Source of the DNA: Sordaria brevicollis
Lineage: Eukaryota; Ascomycota; Sordariomycetes; Sordariales; Sordariaceae
NCBI GenBank assembly: GCA_033439795.1
Contig: JAUTDP010000008.1
Coordinates: 1,178,001-1,242,000, forward strand
DNA: 64,000 nt
Reading direction: 5' to 3'
The notes below the pieces were generated by a model. The model made no database searches. It was given only the letters and a program-made list of their open reading frames with translations, and was not told where the DNA came from. A program made the position numbers and the translations under genes. How positions within the stretch are numbered: the first letter of the stretch is position 1; each line of letters begins with the position of its first letter. This document shows, piece by piece, positions 10,512 to 22,412 of this stretch.

Positions 10512-11849
10512 TCATTTCTTCTCTCTTTCCCACCCTTCCTTCTCTTTTTCTCTTTCCTCCTTTCCCATATCCGCCTTCTCCCTATCCCACCCTTCCTTAG
10601 TCTCCCTCACCCATCCCTCCTTCTCCGCCTTTACCTTCTCCTCCTCCACCCTCTGACTCTCCCTCTTATTAAACCCCGTAGGCAACTCCACACAAGCCGA
10701 AACACTGCTCAACTCCACCGGCAACCACCTAGTTCCACCCCCCCTTCCTACCCCTCCTCCCCTTCCAAACATCCTCGACTCCCTCCTCCCCGTCTCCATC
10801 TCATAAGCATCCCTAACCGTATCCAACTCCGTCACCATCCCTTTTACTCCATGTACCCCCATCCCACCATAATCTCGAGATCGGGAAGTACTTCTACTCT
10901 CCACCCACCCGTTCATCGACGTCTCTTTCAGTTCCACCATCCCCTTCATACCCCTTTGTCGCGCGCGGGCTCGTTTGGAGCGACCGCGTTTGTAAAACAC
11001 CAGAAAGCTGCCGCAGGATAAGAGAAAGACGACGATGAGGGTTATGGAGACTATAGCCCAGACCCAGGGGGCCGTTGGTTTGGGGCCGCTGCTGTCGGAG
11101 GCGGGGGTTGCTTGGGAAGTGGATGTTGAGTTTGTTGATGGTGTGAGTTGTTGTTGGGTAGGCGCTGTGAGGGATTGCGAGGGGAGGAGAATGTTGAAGG
11201 AGGTGGTGGAGGTTGGTGTTGATGAGCGTGTCAGAATTGAGGCGGGTTGCATTTTGACTGTAGCGGTCGAGATGGTCGGAGAGGGTGAGTCATTTGGTGG
11301 TGAAGTTGGTTTGGTGGTAGGTATCGACTCAGTAACCCTCGTCCTCTGTCCCCTTTCCACACTCACTGTCGTCGTTGCCCCCGTCTGAACTGCACTCGAA
11401 GATGAACTACCAACAGCCTTTGTCGTTGTCGTTGCTGGATCCCGATCTTGCCCTCCACCTTGACCCTGAGGTTCCTTGAAACTGCAGTACCCCGTACACC
11501 TGAGATACTTTAGCAGCAAACTCGTTTTGACCATGTCCGGGGTGGGACTGTTATCTTCGATGCAGGACTGGCATAGCGCGTACTGGTCGAGGAAGTTGCT
11601 CCCGACTTCGCAGAGGGAAGGGGTTAGTTGGGTTTGTTGACATTCTGTTTGGGCGTTGCCTAGTGGCGTATGTTAGCTTGTGGTCGTGATGCTAATGAGG
11701 TAGTGGAATATGTCGAAAGGAGGTAGGTGACAGTAAAGAAGAGTTCAATACTTACGGCAGTAGTTGGTACATTGCTCCGGAACCGAACTTGCGCGCTTGG
11801 ATATGAGGGTGAAGCGGTTGTTGATGTGATGTGCTGATAAGATTCTCAT
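10512..11849 (-). CDS. Cys-rich single-pass membrane protein, paralogue B (413 aa)
   Basis: Exon 1 is 11849-11756 (94 nt), then a phase-1 intron (GTAAGT...CACTAG) and exon 2 at 11659-10512. As in paralogue A, the first cysteines are C27 and C31, the intron follows C31 in phase 1, and the ectodomain continues with TECQQ, LCEVGSNFLDQYALCQSC and a CTGYC pair. A ~140-residue Ser/Thr/Pro-rich stalk precedes APWVWAIVSITLIVVFLLSC (about residues 225-250) and YKRGRSKRAR. The cytoplasmic tail ends in charged EKEGWxRE-type repeats. The APWVWAI membrane entry is nearly identical in A and B. Start choice rests on the shared exon structure; an upstream frame with a hydrophobic start (ATG at 12175) could be an alternative first exon. 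Function unknown. Confidence 0.65.
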
Positions 11850-13002
11850 TTTGTGGACTTTGTTCGACTCACGTCGGCGATGAAAACAGGGAGAAGGAGG
11901 TTTTGTCAATCCGCAGAAAGGAGTGTTTGCAGGCAACTGAAGGTTGAGAGTTTGACGGCCAAAGTTCGTAAACTTCCAGAAAACTCAAAAAAAACAACGA
12001 GTTCACGACACACAAACCTGTTCAACCCCGAGTTGGCGTCCCACACTGCCGTATATGTTTTTCTTTCCCCCCAGACACCAAACATCATTGTCTTGTCTTG
12101 TAGCGCCGCTGGCTGCATGACGATAGTAGCAAGCACCGGAGACAATACCGAGCCAGCAACTGCTTTTCCCAGCATTTTGCTACCCAAACATCAGATCAGC
12201 CCTTGGACTTGGTATGCTGCATCCGAAAGGAGGCGTGAGCGCCCACGCCCAGCTGCTTGCTTGCCCTCTCATATGCCCTTCATCTTGGGCCCCAAACTCC
12301 TGAAATCTGCAATATCAATCTCCACAATGCACATTATTTATCGGCTTTTCCATGATTTCCAAGGATTTCTGAGGGAACGGCTATATCCTAGCCTATGCAA
12401 AATCGTGCAGAAATGTTTGGCAAACTTCCCATGTGGGACAAGGGTCTGAGACTCGGTGTGGCTTGAGGCAAACATCCACAATGGAAGGATCCAGGGAAGA
12501 TCATCGTCATGAGTACTCTGATCCTGGTTGACCTGGCTGAATGTTTGTGGCTCAAGCCAATGAGGCTGAGAGAACGGTAAACAGAAGCAAACATTGTGAA
12601 GGGCAGGATGGGGGCGGCGCGTACCTTGCAGCAGATTTGAGATGGGATTGGGGGCATATCCGATACCCGTCTCGAGGAGGACGAAGGATGAACAATTGTT
12701 CGGTTCGGCAAACTCGGGTTCCGGTGCGATGGCCATATTAAAGCTGGAATGCTGTGCTTTGCTCGCCATTAATAGCTTTCTTCCTCCGTGGTTTTTTCTC
12801 TTATGGCACCTCGAGTGCCGGCCTCCGTATCAATGCTTCGTAGTAAATCGAATTAGATAGAAACCAGCAGTTTAGTATTCTCATTGGAAAGCTTCCCCTG
12901 TTAGCGTTGCAAGCCATGCGAAACTCAATCGACGTTGTCGAAGGAGCAGCAAGGAAGGGTACAAGAGACAGCTTTCGCGGTAAAGAGGAAAAAGGACAAA
13001 AG
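11850..13002. other. Intergenic with weak open frames
   Basis: Minus-strand frames starting at 12175 (hydrophobic MLGKAVAGSVLSPVLATIV) and at 12769 (143 codons, with a possible donor GTACGC after SNLLQG) are open but could not be joined into a credible gene. No repeats were seen. Confidence 0.3.
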
Positions 13003-13015
13003 AAAAAAAAAAAAA
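13003..13015 (-). terminator. Pol III-type T-run terminator
   Basis: Thirteen consecutive T on the minus strand directly follow the 3' side of the terminal helix (CCACGAC), as expected for RNA polymerase III termination. Confidence 0.55.
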
Positions 13016-13162
13016 GTCGTGGCCAACCCCGGAATTGAACCGAGAGCTCCTGGATCCGTCACGGTTACCCATACCTACAGGGCTCCAAGTAGCTGTTCTG
13101 AAGAACGAGCACATGGACCAGTCGTTGGCTGCGCTGTTACCAGTTACACCAACAAACCACGG
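13003..13162 (-). ncRNA. Candidate structured Pol III transcript with tRNA-like A and B boxes
   Basis: On the minus strand a TATA box at 13190-13183 is followed about 26 bp later by CCGTGG (13162-13157). Then come an A-box-like TTGGTGTAACTGGTAACA, a B box GGTTCAATTCC inside a perfect tRNA-type T arm (CTCGG-TTCAATT-CCGGG), and a run of 13 T (13015-13003). The ends pair (CGTGG with CCACG). Inside this, GCCAAC pairs with GTTGGC and CTGG..TCC with GGA..CCAG, and smaller hairpins (GTTC-TTCA-GAAC, CTAC..GTAG) fill the middle. The RNA would be about 150 nt. It is not a normal tRNA: the D arm, anticodon arm and acceptor cannot be placed together. It could be a tRNA-derived (SINE-like) element, an unrecognised small RNA, or a tRNA gene altered by insertion. 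Confidence 0.55.
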
Positions 13163-13182
13163 AAAACAGCGCCGAAGACCTG

Positions 13183-13190
13183 ACTTATAA
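13183..13190 (-). promoter_or_regulatory. TATA box of the 13-kb Pol III-like element
   Basis: Reads TTATAAGT on the minus strand, about 26 bp before the presumed RNA start. It resembles the TATA of the 5S gene and of the partial copy at 6.97 kb. Confidence 0.5.
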
Positions 13191-14685
13191 ACCTCCCTCA
13201 ACCCGTCGGGCTTGAAAGTCGAAACCGAACCTTTGCCTCTAGCCGCTAGGCTGACTTTGTCGTTCCAACACCATGCTCATTTTATCTGGCATTGCATTAT
13301 CATTTGGCCATCCTCAATCGCATCACCAATATGGCTTCCGATTGATGCGACTCGATAACTGATCGATTGGCATCAAGGTTCGGGTTGTCAAATCAGAAGA
13401 TGCCCGAGACTCTCTGTCCGCGTCAGTCTATTGGTATTGATGTCGCCCTCAACATGCCTTTCCTCGACGTCCAGTGTACCGGTCGGTCTGCCACATCCCG
13501 TTTCGTCATTTGCTTTTTGCCTCTGCCGAAGCTGCCATCCAGGACCAACACCAGAATTGATGAGAAACCACTACATGCATAGCGACAGCAGTCAAAACCA
13601 AAAGCTCGGATTCCCCGGCGACACAGATTGTATCCAACCGGTGACGGTGATGCAGTCAATATCCGCGGTCGATGTCGCGAAAGTTTGCGAGGGGCGCTTA
13701 TGGGGAAGCGGCCGCGGGCTATCATCAAACACGGAGATTGTCAGAAGATAGGGGATGTATGAGTTTGAAGAATTTCAAAGAACTTCAAAACTTGAAGAAA
13801 TAGGGAAGAGAAGGGAAGAAGTTGAAGAGCTGAAGTTGTCGTCAGATGTCAGAAGACGCGTCTCTCGCGCATTCTCCACCATGCTTCCAGAAGGACCCAC
13901 AGATAATGGCACTAACAATTAATCTCCCACCAATCAACCGCTAAGAACCCACAGCGTGGGAATAGCTTCGCTCCAAGCCATCACGAATTCACGTGCAGCA
14001 GCAATGTGGGAAAAGGAATCCCACCACGCCCACATCGTCAACTTTGAAAGCGTCTGGGCAAAATGGATCGACCACTTGGCATCAGTCATATTGTGGATAC
14101 CTTGGGCCGCGAAGGCATTCTGACACGGCATTGTCTTTTTTTTGGTCTTCGATAACGATTTCCGTGTGCCTAAACTTTTCCCACTCCCGACTGCCAACAA
14201 CAAAGAGGATGCATATCGAATCCAAGGGTATCAGTTCCTCCTCAAACCCCTCTTCAAAGAAAACCGTATAGATATGGTCTCAAGTATTGCAACGGTATCT
14301 TTTCCCAATCCCCACTGACGATAGCAGCTCGGTCTAGCTTTTCCACAACATGCAACGACATACCACGATCTACATGACGCGACTTTTGTCGACTAGACAA
14401 TTCAACCAGCAAAAACAACAACAAAGGCTCGGTGCATCAATCGTCTAATAATTAGGTACACAGGGAGAAAAGAGACGAAAAAGAGAAGAAACCTTCATGC
14501 CTGCATGCCCGCCTGCCTGCCTTTGCCTTTGCCTGCCACACAACCCACGCTAGAAGAGTCAAGAGTCTAAGTATCAATGAGCTAGAAATGATTATCCATT
14601 GTCAGCCGTAACCACCCGCCTGTTTAAAAAAAAAAGCAAAAAAGATTCCCAAAGTCAGAGAGAGAGCCGCGAGGTTTGAGGCGCT
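13191..14685. other. Intergenic, mostly 3' flank of succinyl-CoA ligase
   Basis: No coherent coding frame was found. Simple A-rich and AGAGAG stretches occur near 14.63-14.67 kb, probably in the 3' UTR of the next gene. Confidence 0.4.
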
Positions 14686-16321
14686 TTAAATACCAAGGGT
14701 GAACTCAACGCCGACGTCAATGTCACGAGCTGGAGGACGAAAACGTTAGCAATTGTATGCGGAAACGATTGGACTGTATTGAAGACTCACCCATCTTGAC
14801 GACCTTGGAGAGCTGGACAGACTTCTCGGCAGCGCTCTGGAGATCATCAATGGAAAAGATCTTCATGCCAGAGTCGTTGATGAGCTGGTGGGCGGCCTCC
14901 ATGTTGGTGCCCTGGAGACGGGCAATGATGGGGATCTTGAGGTCAAGAGACTTGACAGTGTTGATGAGACCGTGGGCAATGGCGTCGCAGCGGACGATAC
15001 CACCGAAAATGTTGACGAAGATGGCGGTAACCTTGGGGTCGGAGGTGATGAGCTCGAAGGCCTCCCTAATGGCCGCAGGGGTAGCACCACCACCGACGTC
15101 AAGGAAGTTGGCGGGCTGGCCGCCGTTCAGCTTGATGATGTCCATGGTGGCCATGGCGAGACCGGCACCGTTGACGAGGCAGCCAATGTCACCGTCAAGC
15201 TTGATGAAGTTGAGGCCGGACTGGGCGGCGCGAACCTCATCGGGGTCCTCCTGGGTGGTGTCGCGGAGCTGGAAGATCTCCTTTTGCCTGTAGTCAGCGT
15301 TGTCATCGAAGCCGAACTTGGCGTCCATGCACATGACCTTGTGGTCAGAGGTCTCGGAAAGAGGGTTGATCTCGATCTGGGTAGCATCCTTCTCGAGGAA
15401 GATCTTGTAGAGCTTCTGGATGATGTCCTTGGCCTCCTCGATGCACTGCTCGCTGAAGCCGAGCTTGGTGGCGATGCCGCGGGCCATCTCATCGGTGACA
15501 CCAACGTTGATATCGACGTAGGTGGTGTGGATGGCCTCGGGGTTCTCCTTGGCGACACCCTCAATGTCCATGCCACCCTGGGACGAGGAGACAATGACGG
15601 GGCCCTGAGAAGCGCGGTCCATGAGGACGGCGAGGTAGAACTCGCGGCGGGCGAACTTGCGCTCGCAGATGTAGACGGAGTTGCAGAGACGGCCCTGGGC
15701 ACCGGTCTGCTTGGTGATGAGCTTGTGGCCGATCATCTGCTCGGCGAACATCTTGGCCTCGGTAGGGGAGTAGATGACGCGAACACCGCCCTTGAGGCCG
15801 TTGTCGAAGGAGCCCTTTCCACGGCCACCAGCGAGAACCTGGGCCTTGATGACCATGTCCTCGCCGCCAATCTTCTTCGCGATGGCCTCGGCCTCGGCGC
15901 CGGTCCTGGCGACATCACCCTTGGGGACGCCAATGCCATACTGTTTATGTGGGATGTCGCGTTAGAATTCGAACCGGGTTTCGACGGAGTCAGGTAGCGA
16001 TAGGGCGGGGTAGGTAGAGATAAGCTAGATTCTCAAGAGGAGAGCTGAGCTGGCTGGGTGGAAAGGTGTTACTGACCTGACGGAGGAGATCAGCAGAGAG
16101 GTATTCGTGAATGCTGAGGGCTCTCCTTTGTTGTTGGGAGACGGAGGGGAGTCTGGAGGTGATGGGAGCCTGTGGTCAAAGATATCGTCAGCTTGTTTTT
16201 TTTAGGAGAGAAAGAATGCGATTGTGACAGTGAAAACGGCGGAGGTAAGACGGAGAACACTGACCTTGGAGGCGGAAGCAAAGGCAGAAGCCAATGCGCG
16301 GTTGCGGCCGAGCTTGAACAT
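14686..16321 (-). CDS. LSC2: Succinyl-CoA ligase (ADP-forming) subunit beta, mitochondrial
   Basis: This subunit of the TCA-cycle enzyme converts succinyl-CoA, ADP and phosphate to succinate, CoA and ATP in the mitochondrial matrix. Four exons: 16321-16265, 16169-16077, 15940-14791 and 14729-14686, giving 447 aa, the usual length. Residues 1-30 form a basic, Ala/Ser-rich mitochondrial presequence. The mature protein opens with the ATP-grasp domain (YGIGVPKGDVA; VLAGGRGKGSF; EREF-like FARREFYLAVLMD). The ligase domain follows with the CoA-ligase signature GCLVNGAGLAMATMD and the late GGGATPAAIREAF and NIFGGIVRCDAIA. The last exon is tiny (44 nt), ending EFTLGI. Introns have GTCAGT/GTGAGT donors and CAG acceptors. 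Very strong codon bias suggests high expression. Confidence 0.95.
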
Positions 16322-18035
16322 GATTATTAGGATGTGTGATGTGTATATGGGATATGGTAGAAGGAGGAAACGAAGGGTTGTTGGTGGTGATGATGATGGG
16401 AAAATGGAATATTTCTAGCGATTTCAGGGACTGTGAAAATGACGATGCGACACTTGGCCAGGTTCTTTCTTTCGTGTCCAACGACGAGGAGGGGACTGGC
16501 TGGAGCTCTCGAAGAGAAGGGGACATTGGACAGGACTCTGATAGGGACACCAGATGGGCCTGATAACCCTGGTCGGCCCTACCCGAGCCAATCACCACCC
16601 AATTTGCCGTCGCATTTGGAGACCGAATGCTGGTGCCGAGGCGGTGGCCGATGACAGCTCCTGTGACTTGCAAGCTCCAGCGGACAACATCCAGCACAGC
16701 TTCTTTGCCAGCTCGCGGCAGTTGCGCGCGGCTGGTGGCGGGCTACAACAGGGTCCGTGCTTGGAGCGCCTATCCTCGGCCAAACCGTCACTGTCTCCAT
16801 CCAGCGGCTTCAGGTGGGATGAGAGCTGAAGTTGTCTTTTTTTTCCTCAAAAAAACATCACCAAATTCGAGTTCAACTTCAACTCCAACTCTCGACTTAG
16901 ACCAGTTCGCGATGTTCAATTGCGAATCCAAACAATGACGTCTAAGGGCCCCGCTTGCCACAATCAATGACAAGCTCTCCCCGCGCATGTTGCTGTCATT
17001 TACCTTGTTGACAGGTCCACTGACTCGAGCAAGAGTGGAAGAGTACATGACTCCGATCCATCCCGGCCGGTCCGCACATCGCTGCCGTCTCCAACACTTG
17101 TTATCGTGATGATGATAACAATGATGATGAGCCACGAGAACACGACCGAAATGCTGGCACCTTTTTACTACAAAACCACCCCAAAACACCTCCAAATTCA
17201 TTCCAGTTACTTATTTTTATCACAATATCCATGGCTGACATCCCACAGCCTCAACCACGCACCCCTGGAATCATCCCAAGCTTGCCATGCTCAACCTGAC
17301 TCGAGCTCTCCGCGCCTTGCGGGGCAGCTCGACCAAGGGGCCCAAGGGGCCCAAGGGGCAATGACGATGTCTCCAAAACACTCCAGCTCACCCCAAAGTC
17401 CCCGGACCCTCCCGTTCAAGGACCCCATCTGGGGTTCAAGCCGACAAGCGGAGTCGACAGACGCACCGAAGGTTCCGCCATATCTTCCATCGGCATGCCA
17501 TTCCAAAATCACGGCTTTTCTCCCATGGTGCACGACTCATGCGTCCGGTCTTGGCTTTTGTTTGATGCGGGAGTTGGGATGAATGCACAAAACTTTATCT
17601 CAACCTTGAGAACATGGGAGGCTGTTGTTTGAAGATGAGAAGAACACCCTACAAAGACTATTATTGGCCAGCATCCCTTTTGAGCTCACCGTTGCAACTC
17701 TTTCCCCGCATTATATCACCCCTCTCAAACCCTCCCAAGATTCCTGAATAGGAAGATCACCATGCCTTTTGCCTTCTCTGCTGCTGAGGACAAGACTCCC
17801 ATTCGTCTACCGCCGCGGTTGAACTTGGTATTCATTTGCATGTGGTCACCATTTCTCACAGCTTAAGATGTCGTCATGTAAGCCCTCCTCAAGTGTCGGA
17901 GGCGGTTGGACACTCCTCTGCCCAGCACCACTCCATCATCATCAACTCCTCAAGATACTCAAAACGCGCATCAATTATCTTTGAGCTTCAAGCTTGGCAC
18001 ATTATCAAGGGTTAGGGTGCCCACCAGGGCTACAA
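16322..18035. other. Intergenic between LSC2 and P450, divergent promoters
   Basis: The two flanking genes are transcribed away from this stretch. Apart from a short 9-bp tandem array at 17332-17359, only unconvincing short frames are present. Confidence 0.45.
17332..17359. repeat. Short 9-bp tandem array (CCCAAGGGG)
   Basis: Three successive near-identical CCCAAGGGG units lie in the promoter region of the P450. The unit is itself close to palindromic. Confidence 0.7.
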
Positions 18036-19835
18036 ATGACCATGTTCAAAGCACTTTCAACTCTCGATGCGAGCCAAACATGGGCCGCCGTCCTGGGCTT
18101 CATCGTGCTCCTCTTCATGGGAAGAAAGGCCTGGGTCGACTACAAAATCCGCAGAGCCGGAGGAGTTAGGTCTTCCGTCCTGGCCACGAATCCCATCACA
18201 GGTAAAGCTACCTGCTCGGAATGACAATGAGGCCGGCGAGTCTGACAAGTGACAAACCGCCAACAGGATTTCGCTTCTTCGCGAGGGCCGGCTATATGCA
18301 AGCACGCGACCAGCTCGACGAATTCTACGATGAGCTCTACAACTGGGCCACACCCGAGTGTCCCAACTGTGTCGAAATTGCATTTATCGGAGGGGTTCGC
18401 TTTCTGATGACTCGCGAGCCCGAACACGTCAAGACGGTACTCACCTCCAAATTTACAGACTACGGCAAGGGCCCCAAATTCCATGAGACATGGAGTCCCT
18501 TTCTCGGCGACAGCATCTTCACCACCGACGGCCAATTATGGTCCGACAGCAGAGCTCTGATCAGGCCCATGTTCATCAAAGAGCGAGTTCGAGACATCGA
18601 AATCTTCGACAAATGGACCAAGACACTCATCTCCAAGCTTCCCGCCTCCGGTCAAACAGTCGACATTATGGACCTCTTTTATCGCATGACCCTCGATGTC
18701 ACCACCGATTTCTTGCTCGGTCACTCCGTCGACAGTTTGAACAACCCCAAACACGAATTCGTTGACGCCTTCCAAGAAGTCCAGCGCATCCAGATGATGC
18801 TGACCATCCTTGCTCCCTTCCGTCACATAATCCCCAAATACCGCTACAACCGCGGCATCCGCGTCCTCGAACGGTTTATCGAGCCTTTTATCCAGCGCAC
18901 CCTCGCCCTGCAACCTTCCGAACTCGAAGACCTTTCCAAGTCGTCCTCCGACTTCACCTTCCTGCATTCACTCGCTCGCCGAACTCGCGACGCAAAAGTT
19001 ATTCGTGACCAGCTCATGGCTGTCCTCCTCGCTGGTCGCGACACCACAGCCGCTACTTTGTCCTGGACCATCTACGAACTATCGCATTATCCACGGGTTT
19101 ACCACAAGTTGCGCAACGAGATCCTCTCCGTCGTCGGTCCTTCACGCGCCCCAACCTACGAAGATTTGAAGTCTCTAACCTACCTAACCCACACCCTCAA
19201 CGAAGCCCTCCGTCTCTACCCCGCCGTGCCTTACAACCTGCGTGCAGCTCTCAAAGACACTTCCCTACCCGGTATTAAAGGCCAGCCCGATATTACTGTC
19301 CTCGAAGGGGATATAGTAACTTACTCAGCACTAAGCATGCAACGACGACCCGACCTCTATCCAGCGACTGGCGAAATGGTTGGTAAGGGAGAGAAGGGAC
19401 AGAGACAACCTTTTGAAGATCCGAGTGTGTTCAGCCCAGAGAGATGGGACTACTGGACCCCCAAGGCGTGGAATTATGTGCCGTTTAATGGCGGCCCAAG
19501 GATTTGTGTGGGGCAGAATTTTGCTATGACTGAGATGGCTTTTACTCGTGAGTGTTTCCTTTCTTCCTATCTCTTTCCCTTCGCTGTTTTACCTCCCTCG
19601 GTTTCCACTTCAATCAGAATTGTTTTCTCGTTTCTTGTTTTCCCTACAGCATGAGTCAATGTGGGGCTCAGGTTTCTAACATTCACCTACAGTGGTCCGT
19701 CTCCTCCAGAAATACGACCGGCTCGAGTACAGAGGCGATTGGCATGCGCAGTTCCACAAGGCTGAGATTGTTGGCGCACCGGGACATGGGGTTCCTGTTG
19801 CGTTCTTTGAGGCTCAGGAGGGTGATGTCGCGTAA
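18036..19835 (+). CDS. Cytochrome P450 monooxygenase, CYP52/CYP539-like
   Basis: Three exons: 18036-18201, 18267-19547, 19693-19835 (529 aa; a second ATG at 18042 is also possible). Residues 10-40 hold an N-terminal membrane anchor (AAVLGFIVLLFMG). Diagnostic motifs are the I-helix oxygen-binding AGRDTTAATLSW, the K-helix EALR (ExxR), the PERW meander and the heme loop FNGGPRICVGQNFAMTE with its Cys ligand. Overall it resembles the fungal CYP52-clan of fatty acid/alkane hydroxylases (CYP539-type), which act at the ER with NADPH-P450 reductase. The heme exon and the C-terminal exon are split just after the heme loop. Substrate cannot be told from sequence. It precedes a secreted tyrosinase-like gene on the same strand by 0.7 kb. 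Confidence 0.9.
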
Positions 19836-20564
19836 GGTTCGTTACTTTGTGGTGTGAAGATGTACAGGATCAGCGGGTTGATACTACGCTTCAGCCTATG
19901 AACCAGACGGAAGATCGTCAAAGGCATTGGCATGATCATCTTTTGGGGACTTGAACCCATGGTTTGGTACTATTGCCTCTGTAACCCCAGACTCTCCCTA
20001 TATTGCAGTGCGCACGATTTCCCCTTACATTCTCAATGCCATGACCTCGCCAAGTTCCCCAACCCACTCTCACCACTACTCCATGGTAGCATTTAAAAGA
20101 CAAACTTCCCGTCGGCGTTTTCCATCTTCTTGATCATGCAAGCTCACGGACCAAAGAACCCAAATCGAACGAAGTTCAATCCTTCAGTGGGTTCCAAGCA
20201 TTTCTTGGCACCATCTTCAATGGCCTTTGGAGCCGCATTGTGGATGCTGCTTAGGCAGACTAAACTCACCAGACCATAAAACAGACACCCAGACCCTGAG
20301 TAACTGCGGTGTGAGATTTTACGGTGTTTCGTAAAGCCGTTGACTGAATCGCGTAGGCTCACACGATTGAACCATGCAATTATGCTGGCGATATTTTGAT
20401 GGGAGTTAGCCGGAATCCGTAAGGCTGGACCCACGCGAGGTTACACCACGTATATACCATTCAGTATAAGTATCATCCCGTCCCACCCTCTATATGATAT
20501 GATATTCACATCGCTTCGTCCACCTACCTCTCACTACTCCTCACCCACCAGCCAGCTCCTCAAA
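19836..20564. other. Intergenic, promoter of the tyrosinase-like gene
   Basis: No gene is seen. A TATATGATATGATATT stretch near 20.49 kb lies about 70 bp before the start codon and may include the core promoter. Confidence 0.4.
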
Positions 20565-21916
20565 ATGGTCAAATCCACCCTCGCAGCAGCAACAGCTGCC
20601 CTCTTCCTCTCAGCTACGCCTGTCTCCGCCTTCCCTCCCCCAGGCAACCCAGGAAGACACCCCCATGGCGGTTCTGCTGATCCCCGACCCATTCCCGGCC
20701 CGGGTCCCAAATCCAACAAGCCTCCCGGAGGTCCTCACGGAAACAACATCCCACGCGCCTGCCCCAACCCCATCGTCCGCAAAGAATGGCGCACCCTTTC
20801 TGCGAGAGAACAAACCGATTACATCTCCGCCGTCAAATGTCTCATCAACCTCCCCTCCCTTGCGGCCTCTGGTAGTGTAGCGGGCGCCTTGAACAGGTTT
20901 GATGATTTCCAAGGTGTGCATGCTGTGCAGACGCCTGATATTCACTTTGTTGTACGTCCCCCCTTTTCCCCTCCTGCATTATGGGATGTGTACTGATACA
21001 GTAAATATAAAGGGCCACTTCCTCCACTGGCACCGCTACATGCTTCACCTCTACGAAACCACCCTCCGCACCGAGTGTTCCTACAAGGGGGCACAGCCAT
21101 ACTGGGATTGGTTTATCGACATTGACTCCGGCCTGCCAATGGAGGAATGGACCATCTTTTCCACCCCCACCCCCTCCACCGGACTCGGCGGGAACGGCGT
21201 TTACATCCCTTCCGAGTCTCTCACCCCCGAGCAAAACCCGTTTAACCTAACCGGCCGCACCGGCGGCGGGTGCGTCCAGTCGGGAGCGTTTACTCCCGAC
21301 AAGGGGTTTAGTGTCAATTTGAACAGGACAGACCCGCAGAGGACGGACAGCCATTGTCTGACAAGGGACTTTATGGAGGGTGTGGCCAGGGATTTGCTCA
21401 AGCATGAGGTGGTGGAGGAACTGATGGAGAAGACGAACTTTACAGATTTTGCGAGACGGATGGAGGGCCTGCCGAGTTTTGATTACCCGAATGTGCATGG
21501 CGGAGGGCATTTTGGGGTTGGAGGAGTACTGGGGACGTTGGGAGATGCGTTTAATAGTCCTGGTGGTGAGTTTCGTCTTTCTTTCCTGTTGACTTTTGGT
21601 CGTGATGGAGGGGGTTCAGTTTGATGCTTGGGGAAAGGTGGGTGATGGGTGAAGAATGATGCTAACCTGGTGATAACGGGCAGACCCCATCTTCTACCTT
21701 CATCACGCCAACGTCGACCGACTCTGGACGCTCTGGCAGCTGCAGAATCCGGAGTATGTCATGTCGGTCGGTGGACCTATTGTGCCGTTTGACTATGAGG
21801 GTGCGCAGGTTGATCTGGACTTCGAGGTGAACTTGAATGAGCTGGGACCGAGCAGGAAGTTGGCGGAGTTGCAGTATACTAGGGGGCCTTTGATGTGTTA
21901 TGTGTATGATCAATGA
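20565..21916 (+). CDS. Secreted tyrosinase-like (type 3 copper) oxidase, 390 aa
   Basis: Exons 20565-20951, 21013-21565 and 21684-21916. A signal peptide (KSTLAAATAALFLSATPVSA) is followed by a Pro/Gly-rich propeptide. The CuA region reads GVHAVQTPDIHFVGHFLHWHR, with His spacing typical of type 3 copper centres. CuB is split by an intron, with HGGGHFGVGG in exon 2 and DPIFYLHHANVDRLW opening exon 3. Such enzymes hydroxylate monophenols and/or oxidise diphenols to quinones. At 390 aa it lacks the long C-terminal shielding domain of classic tyrosinases and instead resembles short secreted fungal tyrosinases. The first intron ends AAAG, a weak acceptor. It sits between a P450 and a secreted DPBB protein. 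Confidence 0.88.
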
Positions 21917-22412
21917 TGGTAGAGAAACCTCATTGTGAAGGGGAAGAAAATGGATTGAGAATAGAAGGCGGATTTGGGCATTTGGCTGATAACATTATGA
22001 GGCGCTCATTGTTCGAGAGGAATTTACGCGAGAGTGTCCAAAGGCTCCTTCCGTATGGAAACTGCAGCTCATATTGAAGTGAGGAAAGTTCTAACTACTT
22101 GTAAGAGCGAGTGATATGGGAAAGAGCAACTTGAGGAACGAAAAAAATTCTTCCTGCTGAGGTGGCCAGGCAGGAGCCGAAAGAAACCGACACTTCAAAA
22201 CAAGAAACCACCACTCCTCAATACCAACGCACCTTCCCCATATATCCACTACCCATTTACTCCTTGCCGTCCCCGACACTACACCTTCCATCCCTCTCCA
22301 AACCCTTCCCTTCCCTTCCTTCATCCATCCTCCAACAACCACAACACCTCCCGTCATTGCATAACCCCATCCATCATCTTCATCCAACCCGATATGTCAA
22401 ATATCCACCTAA
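21917..22412. other. Intergenic between convergent genes
   Basis: Contains the 3' ends of the tyrosinase-like and DPBB genes. It is pyrimidine-rich near 22.25-22.35 kb, and no gene is seen. Confidence 0.4.

Noticed and set aside
12338..12769. 143-codon minus frame starting MASKAQHSSFNMA
   Set aside because: ATG present and a possible donor inside, but no credible second exon or family resemblance.
15955..15985. B-box-like GGTTCGAATTC on the minus strand
   Set aside because: Lies in an LSC2 intron and lacks any tRNA cloverleaf context.
14888..15997. 369-codon plus-strand open frame
   Set aside because: Exactly antisense to the LSC2 main exon; Gly/Val/Asp/Leu-rich composition is the mirror of strongly biased codons.
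19945..19965. B-box-like GGGTTCAAGTCC on the minus strand
   Set aside because: The flanking bases do not form a T stem and no A box is present.
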